NCBI RefSeq assembly: GCF_038502225.1
Contig: NC_091311.1
Span: forward strand, 33,741,296 to 33,805,295
Reading direction: 5' to 3'
DNA length: 64,000 bases
Source: Cherax quadricarinatus
Lineage: Eukaryota > Arthropoda > Malacostraca > Decapoda > Parastacidae
Every line of letters starts with the position of its first letter. Positions within the stretch are counted from its first letter, which is position 1. Below the pieces are notes generated by a model that did not search any database, was not told the DNA's origin, and saw only the letters and a program-made list of their open reading frames with translations. This document shows positions 33,192 to 44,503 of this stretch, one piece after another. A program made the position numbers and the translations under genes.

Positions 33192-33433
33192 TATCGACCT
33201 TGAGGCATTTTCTCAGACAGTTTTAATGATTTTACTGGCCGTTTCTTGGTATCATTTGATAGAATGGGAGACATGTTATTGAAGTATAGATGATTTTGAA
33301 TGGTTGCAGAATTGGAAGTATGTATTATAGCTGGAAATAGAGCTCAAAATAACAGAAATATTCAATTGCTGCCAATATTCCAGAGGATGGGTTAAGCTTT
33401 CCTACAACCCCAGTCTGTTTTATGGGTTTTCAA

Positions 33434-34361
33434 CCCTTTCAGTGTCCAAATTGATGATTTGAGAATTGCTCTCAGGTCAAAGAATTTAAAAAAAAAAAAA
33501 AAAAATCTTATGAAATGATGGAGAAACTTTTTCTCCATCAGTACAAAATTTAATGGAAAACTTATGGAATTACACTCTCACAAAGTTAGTGATCTCAGCA
33601 ATATTATGCATCGTCGATTTTGCCCACTTTGAGTCCTATTTTAGGCCAATTCCATTGTTCCAGTCGACCAAACTCATAGCTACATCACTATTACTTCTAT
33701 TATATTGATTGAGTACAAGAAACCATCCATTTGCCTACTGCAACACTGTAGACATATCTGATAATAATAAAAAAAAACATTTCCTCTGTTCATTAGTTAC
33801 ATTCCCAGGCCTCTCTTTTGAATTTTTATTTACACAAATAAATAGAAGATTTACTGTTATGTAGATTACTGATTATTGTAATAACTGCATAAATAATGTC
33901 AGTGCATTCCTGAATGCATATTAGACTGACCAGCTGGATGCGTATTGGACGAGTGACATAATTTGTGTACTCTGGAATTGGCAAAAATCGAAAATTTCTG
34001 CTACTTTGAGCTGAATTTCAAGCTATTTTCATTCCTCAAACTAATCAAAATCATCTCTATTTCTGTAATACATTTTCCAATCTATCAAATGAGACCATGA
34101 AAGTGAGAATACAACCATAAGAACCACATGAAAATACACTGCAAAGTCACTGTTTTAAACCAAAAACAGTCACAGTTTTTTCCATCATGCAATGCGTGCT
34201 GCATTGCATAATGGTGCACACCTACTGCATAGACCCATTCTCTCATATCTAGGTCCAAATTTACCGCTCAGAGCTTATCTGAGAGAGCAGAGCTCATCAT
34301 GCAGAACTACTGCACCAACCCGCACTTCAAAGTAGTAGTACTACCATCTACCCTCAAAGGG
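33434..34361 (-). mobile_element. piggyBac-type MITE, minus orientation (928 bp)
   Basis: The minus-strand left end is CCCTTTGAGGGTAGATGG next to TTAA (34362-34365). The other end, CCCTTTCAGTGTCC on the plus strand, is preceded by TTCAA, a decayed TTAA. The interior reads in reverse as the usual family ('gtctcatttgatagattgg' near 34085). Confidence 0.85.
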
Positions 34362-34420
34362 TTAACAGATCTGATTCAAATATTGGGATGCTGTAAACTA
34401 TGACCAATCTTTCTGGGTAT

Positions 34421-34624
34421 ACAGTGGACCCCCGGTTAACGATATTTTTTCACTCCAGAAGTATGTTCAGGTGCCAGTACTGACCGAATTTGTTCCCATA
34501 AGGAATATTGTGAAGTAGATTAGTCCATTTCAGACCCCCAAACATACACGTACAAACGCACTTACATAAATACACTTACATAATTGGTCGCATTCGGAGG
34601 TGATCGTTATGCGGGGGTCCACTG
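34421..34624. mobile_element. 204-bp Tigger-type MITE
   Basis: CAGTGGACCCCCGGTTAACG to ...CGTTATGCGGGGGTCCACTG, with TA on both sides. Its body is shared with 45344, 59887, 60122, 60940 and 61157. Confidence 0.92.
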
Positions 34625-35048
34625 TATTATATTTTCCAAGAAATAGAGTAGATCTTCTATTTTTGTGTGAATAAGAATTCAAAATGGAAGGCAAGTGTAA
34701 TACAGAAGAGGCCTGGGGAAATGACTAATGAACAGAGATGTTTTAGTGCCAGGAATGTCTTCAGTGTATATTATGAACTACAGTGGAACCCTGAGTTTCA
34801 GCAGCTCTGAGTATCGGCCGCTTCGAGTTTCGACCACTTTTTTTGGCTAAAATTTGTCCCGAGTTTCGGCCTGTGCCCCGTGTTTCGGCCAGTGTACCAG
34901 ACCTGTCCGGCTGCCCGCGCAGGTGTCGTGAGCCAATCTAGTTTTGTTTATCTTTGAGTGAACATTACACTGTGCGCTCATCCAAACATTTCACAATAAA
35001 TTCATTGTGTTTAGCGCTTGTTTATTGATTGTGACTGTGAAATCAGCC

Positions 35049-35180
35049 ATGTGCCCAAAGAACTTACTAGTGGCAGCAGCTGAAGCAAGAGCTTCAACTG
35101 GAACATCATCAGACCACAGCTGAGAAACTTACTTCAGAGGAGGAGGAAGAGGGAGTGAAGGAGGTGCCTTCTTCATTGAT
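35049..35180 (+). pseudogene. Tigger-like derivative gene, 5' piece
   Basis: ATG at 35049 reads 'MCPKNLLVAAAEARASTGTS', aligned to the MGPKKASSANP leader of the 596-aa protein. After a frame change it gives 'KLTSEEEEEGVKEVPSSLI', the acidic part that normally precedes the C-terminal helix. HTH and catalytic regions are absent. It stops being Tigger at about 35180, where LINE ORF1 begins. Confidence 0.7.
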
Positions 35181-35947
35181 CAACGATCCAGATACCCTAA
35201 AGATATGCATCTCCACCTTAGTTATTGAAAATATGAATCTTCGAGAGACACTAACAAAACAAGACACCAGGATGACACAACTCGAGAACAAAATCCTCAG
35301 TCTTGAACAAAAGTTATCAACACCAGGAATGACTAACTGTGACAAGACCATCCAAGCAGTCATAGATAGCCATACCCAACAAATAATATCTCTTAATACA
35401 AAGGTTGAAGAAGCAGTAAAAGAATGGAAGAACAACTTAGATAACCAGTTCAGTGACTACTTTGCTCTCCAAGAAGATAAAACTGAACAAGATAAACTAT
35501 CGGACGCAGTAATAGTTAACAGTCCACTTTTTCCCAGTGATATGAACCAAACAAACAGTAAAGAAATTACTCTGCAGATCATAAAGGACCAAACAAGTGT
35601 TATTGTACCAGAGTCTGAAATAAAAGAAGCCAGGTTACTAGGATCCCATGGTAGAAAAAGTGTTATGCTTAGATTCCACTCACATGACAGGAAAAAAGAC
35701 TTAATAATTGCATCTATTAAAGTAAAGAAAGAGGTATACATAAACGAGTGTCTTACCAAAAAACGTCAGAACCTCCTGTATAGAGTCAGAAAACTTAAGC
35801 GGGAGAATAATGACAATACACCAATACTTCACACGGGATGGGAAAATTCTAGTTAGGAAAACAAATGTAGGTCAACTGTACACAATCACAAACGAGAATG
35901 ATCTATCACGATTTCTCAGGGATACTGATCTTACAGAGAATAACTAA
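35181..35947 (+). pseudogene. LINE ORF1 (coiled coil plus RNA-binding-like domain)
   Basis: ORF1 proteins of CR1/L1-like LINEs bind the element RNA and act as nucleic-acid chaperones. Here the first third is heptad-rich and charged ('LTKQDTRMTQLENKILSLEQ'), consistent with a coiled coil. The last third has 'INECLTKKRQNLLYRVRKLK' and, after a one-base shift near 35816-35830, 'YFTRDGKILVRKT' and 'TITNENDLSRFL', typical of the C-terminal domain of such ORF1s. It ends at 35945-35947. The true start was lost: the frame that appears to begin at 35155 includes ten codons of the host Tigger. The shift makes it non-functional. I know of no other host role. Confidence 0.7.
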
Positions 35948-36205
35948 ATGTCCAACCTAAAAGCCTACGTAATGTAGTGTATGTTTTGCTCCATTATTGT
36001 TCAAATCTCCTAGTACAATCTCTTAGTAATTAAATAATCAACTACCTCATTTTGTGATTTTACTAGTAAGCATAAGTCACCTTATCTAATTTTCTTATTT
36101 ACTATTGTTTGCTTAAATATTAGCTGAATCGATACTTTCTCTGTCCATATTACTACCTATTTTTTTAAATACTATCAATTGATATTATTTTTTATTTATT
36201 ATTAT

Positions 36206-37010
36206 CACACCGGCCGATTCCCACCAAGGCAGGGTGGCCCGAAAAAGAAAAACTTTCACCATCATTCACTCCATCACTGTCTTGCCAGAAGGGTGCTTTA
36301 CACTACAGTTTTTAAACTGCAACATAACACCCCTCCTTCAGAGTTTACTTTTCCGGCCTGCCGGTTTCCCTGAATAAATGTTACTTTGCTCATACTACGC
36401 ATCAATTGACTACAGACTATACACTCTTGAAGTCATTCTGTTTCGCTCCACTTAGCCCTCTGGACAACAGTTTTGGTAATCTCCTCCTAAAATATTCACA
36501 CCACACATTGCCCTCAGACATAATCTCCACTGCCTCCAAACATTCATCACCCACGCTTCACACCCATACGTTGGTAAAACTATACTCTCATACATTCCCC
36601 TCTTTGCCTTTTTTGTCTCCACAGACTCCTAAGTGCACCACTCACTCTTTTTCCCTCATCAATTCTATGATTCACCTCATCTTTCATAGACCCATCCGCT
36701 GATCCACTCCCAAATATCTGAATACATACTCTCTCCCTCCATTGATATTCAATCTTTCACTAATCTTTTTGTTATCCTCATAACCTTACTCTTTCCTGTA
36801 TTCACCTTTAATTTTCTTAACTCCCAAGAGCACAGTTTTTTTGTGTGTGATTCTTTATCTTTTAACTCCACGACCCTCGCATTTACTTCTCTTATTATAA
36901 TAATTAACCACGGTGACATCACTTTGTCTAATACTACCTCTACATACTCTAGAGCCTTTCCTCGTAAAAACTCTTCACCTTTCACATTACACCATACACT
37001 TGCATCTTAG
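36206..37010 (-). mobile_element. RTE LINE fragment with internal deletions
   Basis: The right-hand 3' UTR ('cggccgattcccaccaaggc') is at the left. On the minus strand the coding scraps are 'VMSPWL', 'REVNARVVELKDKESH' and 'LRKLKVNTGKSKVMRITKRL'. The catalytic FADD block and most of the C-terminus are missing. Inserted between ORF1 and ORF2 of the LINE. Confidence 0.75.
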
Positions 37011-37690
37011 AGTAAATCTCTTAATCTAAATACTGTTCACTTATATGTTTCACTGCACCTGGTCCAAATAACCTCAATCCTATTCTCCGTATAATTCTAC
37101 CTAGGTGCAATTTTTTGCAAATACAAAGAAATGCATGCTCTCTGCCAATCCCTATACCTACCCTTTTACATTTATTAAATAATTGCACTTATTTGCTTTT
37201 AACATTTCTATCTTTATCCCATCAATCCCAGTAATCATTCATTACACTTACAACTAAAAGATTTATTCCTCCTTGCCCTATACACGAAATCACAGCTTCC
37301 CTATCACCATTTATTCAAAATACTACTTCCCAATACCTCTAACTCTCCATTTAATAACTCTCCTCTCCTATTTTTAACTGACAAATCAAGGCTTTTTACT
37401 TTTAATCTCACTCCAAAACTTTTTCTTATTTTCAACAAAATTTGTACATTAATCATTATTTTATACTTCCCATAACATTTTGTTGCCAAATTTCCAAGTT
37501 TGTATATTCAACTCCAACCTTTATATTATCCTTTGTACCTGTGTACCTGTGTATCTGTGTACCTGTCTACCATCTTACTATCATATTATAACCAAGACAT
37601 TGCCATTGTTATTTTTTAATTATTCTTTTGGTACTTTAATTTGTGAATTTTATTTTGTCAATTTAAATCTAGTTATACTCTTGATCTTGT
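37011..37690. other. LINE inter-ORF region or older RTE sequence
   Basis: AT-rich, C-biased plus strand with no open frame of note. It may hold the rest of the RTE insertion (for example 'ctttatcccatcaatcccag' near 37212), but I cannot fix a boundary. A short 'gtacctgtgtacctgtgtat' repeat lies near 37535. Confidence 0.4.
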
Positions 37691-38395
37691 CAACAACCTA
37701 TACCAGACCCTAGTGCAATTGCAAGTACCATTTCAATTTGTATTTTTATATTATAAGTTTATATTATAAGTCCTATTCTAAGATTGTTTTCATATCTTAG
37801 TGACTATATTGTGTGTGCAAATAGTGTATATTTCAATTATATTATTGTTCAAGGCCCTTAACTATCTTTTGCTAACTAGTACCAACTACCTCATATATTT
37901 TTTTTTTCTACTTTTTTTATTATTTTGCTACCTTAACTTGCATATTTTATCTTGTCAATTTAAATCTAGTTATACTCTAATTCTTGTAAACAACTTATAT
38001 AAGACCTTAGTGCAATTACAATTGAGAGTCTTGTGCCTTTTTTATATCATTAGATTAAACTCAGTTGTACTATAGCTCATTCTAGCTCAATACATAGTCA
38101 ATACCAAATTCATTATATTAGACCATAGTGTAATTACTAGTGAGAGTCTGGTGCTATTTTTAATTTGTATTTTTATATTATTAGATTAAACCTAGTTGTA
38201 CTATAGCTCATTCTAGCTCAATACATAGACTATACCAAAGTCATTACATTAGACCTTAGTGCAATTACAAGTGAGAGTCTTGTGCTATTTTTAATTTGTA
38301 TTTTTATATTATTAGTTTATACCTAGTTGTACTTTAGCTCATTCCAGCACAACACATAGACAACACCAACTCCATTATGTGTATTAGTGACTATA
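37691..38395 (+). repeat. LINE inter-ORF tandem repeats, 131-141 bp unit
   Basis: Three units carry 'ttgtactatagctcattcta' at 38065, 38196 and (variant) 38337, with 'gaccttagtgcaattacaa' preceding. A weaker copy starts near 37700. Tandem repeats between ORFs or in the 5' UTR of LINEs often hold promoter activity; that role here is only inferred. Confidence 0.75.
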
Positions 38396-41317
38396 CTCTA
38401 CATGACCAAAATGCTATAAATATATACTTGTCCAAACTTCCCACCACTACAGATATCAGTACTAAAACTCAACCCACAACTCAAGATATAAATAACCATA
38501 ATTTAAACCTAGAAGATGATTGATCACGTTGACCCTGATCTAAACCTCCATAATCTGACACACAATCAAAACCTATTGGAAAGTAACTGCCTTTACTACA
38601 CAGCATCACAAGCCAGTACTATCCTAAACAATGCTAAAAGTCTATCAGTACGTACTTAACTACAACATCAGGTCCTTAAGCAAACACTATGATACCTCCT
38701 GGCACTCCTTGAATCACTAAAGACACTCTTCTCCTGCATTATTCTTACTGAGACCTGGCTTAAGCAGGACATAATAGATATCTACCCTCTACCAGGATAC
38801 ACAGCAATCCACAACTGCAGACCATACTAAGCTCGGGGTGGTATTGCAATCTATTACTCTAACCAATTATCTTGTATTAGCACCACTTGCTTTAGTGATG
38901 AATATGGAGAATACATTTTTGCTAATTTTACTGTAAAAAACCTTAAGACGCCTATAACAATCGGTGCCATTTACCGGATACCCCACACAAACATCCCAAA
39001 TTTCAGTGAGAAACTAAAGGCACTAATAACAAACAGACAAATGAATAAGCACCACCTTCTCTTAGCTGGAGACTTCAACATCAACCTTGGCCTACTAGAT
39101 GATCAGCCTGTAACTGATTTCATCAACAATATGAACAACACACTTCTCATACCAACAATAACTAAACCAACCAGGCTCACTGAAACGAGTGCAACCATAA
39201 TAGACCACATATGGACCAATATACTAGCCCCCCTTAAATCAGGGATAATCACAGATAGCACTACAGACCACTACCCTACCTTCCTCTTGACAAACATTAG
39301 TAAACCACCACTTGAATACAACAAAGTTTCATTTAGACTCCATGATGAGGCCTCAATAAGGAAGTTCACAGCTGACCTAGAGACTGTTGACTGGCCTACA
39401 GAATTCTCCAAGGCCAATGGTATTGACGACTGGGCAGACATTTTTCTTAACAAATTACTTAGACTATACAACAAACATTGTCCTATAAAAACGAAACAGA
39501 TCACAAACAAACGGCTTGGTTGCCCATGGCTAACCAGCACCATTCTGAAATCCATTGATAAGAAACACCAATATGAAAAGCAATATAGACAGGGCTTAAT
39601 ACACAAAGATATTCTTAAACACTATTCATCAGTCCTCACCAAAGTAATAAAGAAAGCCAAACAACTATACTACTCCAGTAGATTCACTGACACAAGAGGA
39701 GATATAAAAAAGACCTGGAAAACACTCTCTCAGATTCTAGGGACCCAAAAACTGAAAAAAAACAAGAATATTGCCCTAACTAAACCTAATGAAACACCAC
39801 TGCATCCCACTGACACAGCTAACAAGATAAACGACTTCTTCTCAACCATAGGTTCTAATCTCGCCAATAAAATCCCACGCACCAATGCCCATGCCGGGGA
39901 CTACCTAGATGGGAATTTCCCAAATTCCTTCTATCTTGCTCCAACTGAGCCCATGGAAGTCACCGAGATTATAAAGTCACTTAAAAATAATTCAGGGAAT
40001 CTGTCTCATGTCCCACCATTATTGTACAAGAGAGCGGCCCATGTCCTCTCGCATGCTATCTCATTACTTTTTAACAAGTCACTAGAAACTAGCACCTTCC
40101 CGAAACTACTCAAGACGGCAAGGGTTACACCAATACATAAAGGTGGTGACCCTACAGATTTAAACAACTATAGGCCAATATCAAACTTACCATTGCTATC
40201 CAAAATCTTTGAGAAACTCGTGCACAGGAGACTATATTCATTTATAACGGCACAAAACATACTCAACCCCTGCCAATTTGGATTCAGGAAAAATAAAAGC
40301 ACTAACGATGCAATCATAAAAATGCTAGATCTGCTTTACACAGCATTGGAAAATAAGGAATATCCGCTAGGAATTTTTATTGACCTAAGAAAAGCTTTTG
40401 ACACAGTAGACCACGGCATCCTACTCCACAAACTTGACCATTATGGTATAAGAGGCCATGCGCTTGCATATTTCAAATCTTACCTTACTAATAGGTATCA
40501 GTATGTCACCATTAAAGACACAGCATCAACAACACAGCCACTTGATACTGGAGTTCCGCAGGGAAGTGTCCTTGGTCCCCTGCTCTTCCTCATATACATC
40601 AATGATCTTCCAAACGTATCTCAACACCTGAACCCCATTCTCTTTGCTGACAACACGACTTATGTCATCTCTCACCCTAATCTTGCCACCCTCAACACCA
40701 TTGTTAATGAGGAGCTGATCAAAATATCGACTTGGATGACAGCCAATAAACTTACACTTAACACTGACAAAACCTACTACATTATGTTTGGTAGCAGAGC
40801 AGGAGATGTGCAAATTAACATTAAGATCGACAACACTCTAATTGCCAGGCATAATGAGGGCAAATTCCTAGGCCTATACCTCGACAACAACCTGAACTTC
40901 AGCGCCCATATCCAACACATAACCAAAAAAGTATCCAAAACGGTTGTGATCCTCTCCAAGATACGATACTACGTGCCGCAAACTGCCCTTCTCACACTAT
41001 ACCATTCACTTATACAGTGGACCCCCGCATACCGTTGGCATCACATAACGTTAAATCCGCATACCGTTGGCATCACGTAACATTAAATCCGCATACCGCT
41101 ACATTTTATCGCCAAGATTTTGCCTCGCATACCGCTAAAAAACCCGCTCAACGCTGTTCGTCCGAGACGCGTCTAATGTGCGCCCTTACCCAGCCTCACA
41201 TGTTCCGCTGGTGGCATTGTTTACCAGCCAGCCTCCGCGGTAACATCAAAGCATACAATCGGAACATTTCATATTATTACAGTGTTTCTGGTGATTTTAT
41301 CTGCAAAATAAGTGACC

Positions 41318-43108
41318 ATGGGCCCCAAGAAAGCTTCTAGTGCCAACCCTACAGGAATAAGGGTGAGAATTACTATAGAGATGAAGAAAGAGATCATTGA
41401 TAAGTATGAAAGTGGAGTGCGTGTCTCCGAGCTGGCCAGGTTGTATAGTAAACCCCAATCAACCATCGCTACTATTGTGGGCAACAAAAAGGCAATCAAG
41501 GAAGCTGTTCTTGCCAAAGGTTTAACTGTGTTTTCGAAACAGAGATCGCAAGTGATGGAAGATGTTGAGAGACTCTTATTGGTGTGGATAAATGAGAAAC
41601 AGATAGCAGGAGACAGCATCTCTCAAGTGATCATAAGTGAAAAGGCTAGGAAGTTGCATCAGGATTTAATTAAAAAAATGCCTGCAACTAGTGATGATGT
41701 GATTGAATTTAAGGCCAGCAAAGGTTGGTTTGAGAGATTTAAGAGGCGTAGTGGCATACATAGTGTGATAAGGCATGGTGAGGCTGCCAGTTCGGACCAC
41801 AAAGCAGCTGAAAAATATGTGCAGGAATTCAAGGAGTACATAGAAACTGAAGGACTGAAACCTGAACAAGTGTTTAATTGTGATGAAACAGGCCTGTTTT
41901 GGAAGAAAATGCCAAGCAGGACCTACATTACTCAGGAGGAAAAGGCACTCCCAGGACATAAGCCTATGAAAGACAGGCTTACTCTGTTGATGTGTTCCAA
42001 TGCTACTGGTGATTGCAAAGTGAAGCCTTTATTAGTGTATCACTCTGAAACTCCCAGACCGTTCAGGCAAAAGAATGTCCTCAAGGAAAATTTGTGTGTG
42101 CTGTGGAGGGCAAACAGTAAGGCATGGGTCACTAGGGACTTTTTCTATGACTGGTTACACCATGCATTTGCCCCCAATGTGAAAGATTACCTAACTGAAA
42201 AGAAATTAGAACTTAAGTGCCTCCTGGTGTTAGACAATACCCCTGGTCATCCTACAGACGTGGCAGAGCGACTTTATGGGGACATGAAATTCATTAAGGT
42301 GAAGTTTTTGCCTCCTAATACCACTCCTCTCCTGCAGCCCATGGACCAGCAGGTTATTGCAAACTTCAAAAAACTGTACACAAAAGCTCTGTTTGAAAGG
42401 TGCTTTGTAGTGACCTCAGAAACTCAACTGACTCTAAGAGACTTTTGGAGAGATCACTTTAATATCCTCAATTGTGTAAACCTTATAGGTAAGGCTTGGG
42501 AGGGAGTGACTAAGAGGACCTTGAACTCTGCTTGGAAGAAACTGTGGCCAGAATGTGTAGACCAAAGGGATTTTGAAGGGTTTCAGGCTAACCCTGAGAA
42601 TCCTATGCCAGTTGAGGAATCCATTATGGCATTGGGAAAGTCCTTGGGGTTGGAGGTTAGTGGGGATGATGTGGAAGAGTTGGTGGAGGAGGACAATGAA
42701 GAACTAACCACTGATGAGCTGATAGATCAACTTCAACAGCAAGAGGCCAGACCTGAGGAAACTGGTTCGAAGGAGGGGAGAGAGAAATTGAAGAAATTGC
42801 CTACTACAAAGATTAAGGAAATCTGTGCAAAGTGGCTTGAAGTGCAAACCTTCATGGATGAAAATCACCCTCACACAGCTATTGCAAGCCGTGCTGGTGA
42901 CTATTACACTGACAATGTTGTGAAACACTTTAGGGAAGTCATAAAGGAACGAGAGGTACAGGCCACTATGGACAGATATGTTGTGCGACAGAACTCCAGT
43001 GACTCTGAAGCTGGTCCTAGTGGCATTAAAAGAAGAAGGGAAGTAACCCCAGAAAAGGACTTGACACCTCAAGTCTTAATGGAAGGGGATTCCCCTTCTA
43101 AACACTAA
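41318..43108 (+). CDS. Tigger/pogo transposase, full length (596 aa)
   Basis: A DDE/D transposase that binds the terminal repeats and moves the element by cut and paste into TA. ATG at 41318 lies in a strong 'gtgaccATGG' context and is shared by relatives. The frame is intact for 596 codons. Residues 15-60 form the first CENP-B/Psq-like HTH ('RITIEMKKEIIDKYESGVRV'), about 80-145 the second ('VERLLLVWINEK', 'ASKGWFERFKRR'), about 165-390 the catalytic core. D189 (VFNCDETG), D306 (LLVLDNTPGHP) and D343 (LLQPMDQQV) give DD36D spacing, with 'LPPNTTPLLQPMDQ' typical of Tigger. The tail has an acidic stretch (450-490), a helix 'TKIKEICAKWLEVQTFMDE' and a basic 'GIKRRREV'. It most resembles the TIGD1-like branch. 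All visible catalytic residues are present, so activity is plausible; no promoter was tested. Confidence 0.95.
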   Translation: MGPKKASSANPTGIRVRITIEMKKEIIDKYESGVRVSELARLYSKPQSTIATIVGNKKAIKEAVLAKGLTVFSKQRSQVMEDVERLLLVWINEKQIAGDSISQVIISEKARKLHQDLIKKMPATSDDVIEFKASKGWFERFKRRSGIHSVIRHGEAASSDHKAAEKYVQEFKEYIETEGLKPEQVFNCDETGLFWKKMPSRTYITQEEKALPGHKPMKDRLTLLMCSNATGDCKVKPLLVYHSETPRPFRQKNVLKENLCVLWRANSKAWVTRDFFYDWLHHAFAPNVKDYLTEKKLELKCLLVLDNTPGHPTDVAERLYGDMKFIKVKFLPPNTTPLLQPMDQQVIANFKKLYTKALFERCFVVTSETQLTLRDFWRDHFNILNCVNLIGKAWEGVTKRTLNSAWKKLWPECVDQRDFEGFQANPENPMPVEESIMALGKSLGLEVSGDDVEELVEEDNEELTTDELIDQLQQQEARPEETGSKEGREKLKKLPTTKIKEICAKWLEVQTFMDENHPHTAIASRAGDYYTDNVVKHFREVIKEREVQATMDRYVVRQNSSDSEAGPSGIKRRREVTPEKDLTPQVLMEGDSPSKH

Positions 43109-43151
43109 CACACTCTCCTCCTCCCATCCCATCAATCATCACCAGATCTTC

Positions 43152-43165
43152 AATAAAAGTAAGTG
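43152..43165 (+). promoter_or_regulatory. Poly(A) signal overlapping a 5' splice-site-like motif
   Basis: AATAAAAGTAAGTG lies 43 bases after the Tigger stop codon. AATAAA is the standard polyadenylation hexamer; (A/G)GTAAGT right behind it fits a U1 donor site. The same pairing occurs at about 5165 (complement), 8867, 22675, 32957 (GTAAAT) and 48796. Confidence 0.6.
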
Positions 43166-44206
43166 TCATGTAATTGTGCATGCCTTTTTCAGTTTGTATG
43201 TATTAAAATTAATATTTCATGTGGTAAAATTTTTTTTTTTTCATACTTTGGGGTGTCTTGCACGGATTAATTTGATTTCCATTATTTCTTATGGGGAAAA
43301 TTCATTCGCATAACGATAATTTCGCATAACAATGAGCTCTCTTGCACGGATTAATATCGCTATGCGGGGGTCCACTGTATATCCATACCTCACCTATGCT
43401 ATATGTGCTTGGGGTTCAACTGCAGCAACACACCTAAAGCCAATAATAACCCAACAAAAAGCCGCAGTAAGAATAATCACTAAATCCCATCCCTGGCAAC
43501 ACACCCCCCCACTCTTCATAGATCTAAACTTACTCCCTGTTCAGTACATCCACACTTACTACTGTGCAATCTACATCTACAGGACCTTAAATTCCAATAT
43601 TAACCTTGACCTAAAACGCTTTCTTGATAGTTGCGACAGAACCCACAGGCACAATACCAGACACAAACATCTCTATGACATTCCCCGTGTCCGACTAAAC
43701 CTTTACAAAAGTTCAATGTATGTGAAAGGCCCTAAAATCTGGAACACCCTACCTGAAAATTCTAAAACTGCAGACACATTCATCACCTTCAAAACTACCA
43801 TCAGAAAACATCTTATCTCCCTGATACACCCTGTCAACTAATTACCCGAATACCACCTGGTGGTTAACACTTACACTCACTCACCCATTTGACCATAAAC
43901 AGAAATATTAATCTCAATCTTAAAATAATGAATCCTATGATACTCCAATACTGAAACTATGTACTGTGCCAAAACAAAAGCATTCACATTGCTAAACTCA
44001 CAAACTAGTATTTAGTCACTTAGCCATAATACCAACTTACCTCATAATTTTGTAATATTTTAAACTTAAGATTTAATTTAAGTCTGCCCAAAATGCCTAG
44101 TCATGCTAGGTGTTCTAGTGGTACACTCTGTAATTATTATTTTACTACATGTAAACAATACAATAACCAAATTCTGTAAACTCAGCATTGTAATCCTTAT
44201 AGAGAA

Positions 44207-44503
44207 TTAAGGACATGTGTGGAATGTGGAATGAGTTGCAAAGTTTTGTGGAAAAATACCACCCAGCAAGCTGAAACAAGCCATCTCTGCAACATGTTCC
44301 ATGACAATACAATGTCCCATTTTAAGCAAATCTTAGAGAGACACAAGAAACAGAGCAATCTTGAAAGTTATTTTGTGCGACAGGGGTCCAGTGACTCTCA
44401 AGCTGGTCCTAGTGGCATTAAAAGACAAAGAAGGGATGTAACCCCAGATGAGGACTTATTACCTAAAGTCTTCATGGAAGGGGATTTTCCTTCCAAACAA
44501 TAA
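44207..44503 (+). pseudogene. Tigger-like derivative gene, 3' piece
   Basis: Continues the gene cut at 35180: 'IKDMCGMWNELQSFVEKYHP' (from 44207), then after a shift 'MFHDNTMSHFKQILERHKKQ' and 'SYFVRQGSSDSQAGPSGIKR' to 'MEGDFPSKQ' and a stop at 44501-44503. It aligns with residues 499-596 of the full transposase. Its 3' region contains 'cttcaataaaagtaca' at 44550 and ends at the terminal repeat (44810). Confidence 0.8.

Larger units (their letters stand above)
41015..43377 (+). mobile_element. Complete autonomous-looking Tigger element (2363 bp)
   Basis: CAGTGGACCCCCGCATACCG at 41015 and the complement CAGTGGACCCCCGCATAGCG ending at 43377, with TA at 41013-41014 and 43378-43379. Removing it with one TA restores the LINE frame (LIYPYL) seen in the copy at 47380. 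The leader contains a direct duplication of 'gcataccgttggcatcac' and what follows (about 41027 and 41069). An AATAAA lies at 43152. This is the best candidate for a recently active element here. Confidence 0.95.
38377..43841 (+). pseudogene. LINE ORF2 endonuclease-reverse transcriptase, split by Tigger
   Basis: An AP-type endonuclease (about 38377-39300) is followed by RT. The N-terminus needs several frame changes: 'MCISDYTLHDQNAINIYLS', then 'NIRSLSKHYD', 'ILTETWLKQDIIDIY', 'RGGIAIYYS'. From 39041 the frame is open for about 657 codons: 'LLLAGDFNINLG' and 'DHIWTN' (endonuclease), 'NNYRPISNLPLLSKIFEKLV', 'FGFRKNKSTNDAI', 'GIFIDLRKAFDTVDH', 'GVPQGSVLGPLLFLIYINDL' and 'LFADNTTYVI'. The catalytic pair is D-N, not D-D (codon 40652-40654 AAC); sister copies at 20630 and 47020 keep FADDT. 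The Tigger at 41015 cuts codon context at 'YHSLI'; the frame resumes at 43379 as 'YPYLTYAICAWGS' to the stop at 43841. Doubly disabled. Confidence 0.88.
35181..44206 (+). mobile_element. CR1/Jockey-type LINE (family B) with ORF1 and ORF2
   Basis: The longest LINE of the window. ORF1 lies at 35181-35947, then an inter-ORF region with an RTE fragment (36206-37010) and tandem repeats (to 38395), ORF2 from about 38377 to 43841 interrupted by a Tigger, and a 3' UTR to about 44206 that matches 47853-48230. It lies inside a Tigger-like gene: 'VPSSLI' before it and 'IKDMCGMWNELQSFVEKYH' directly after. I see no obvious target duplication. Confidence 0.85.

Noticed and set aside
35155..35180. Start of LINE ORF1 at the GTG/ATG near 35155
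   Set aside because: These codons ('KEVPSSLI') belong to the host Tigger-like gene; ORF1 homology begins at about 35181.
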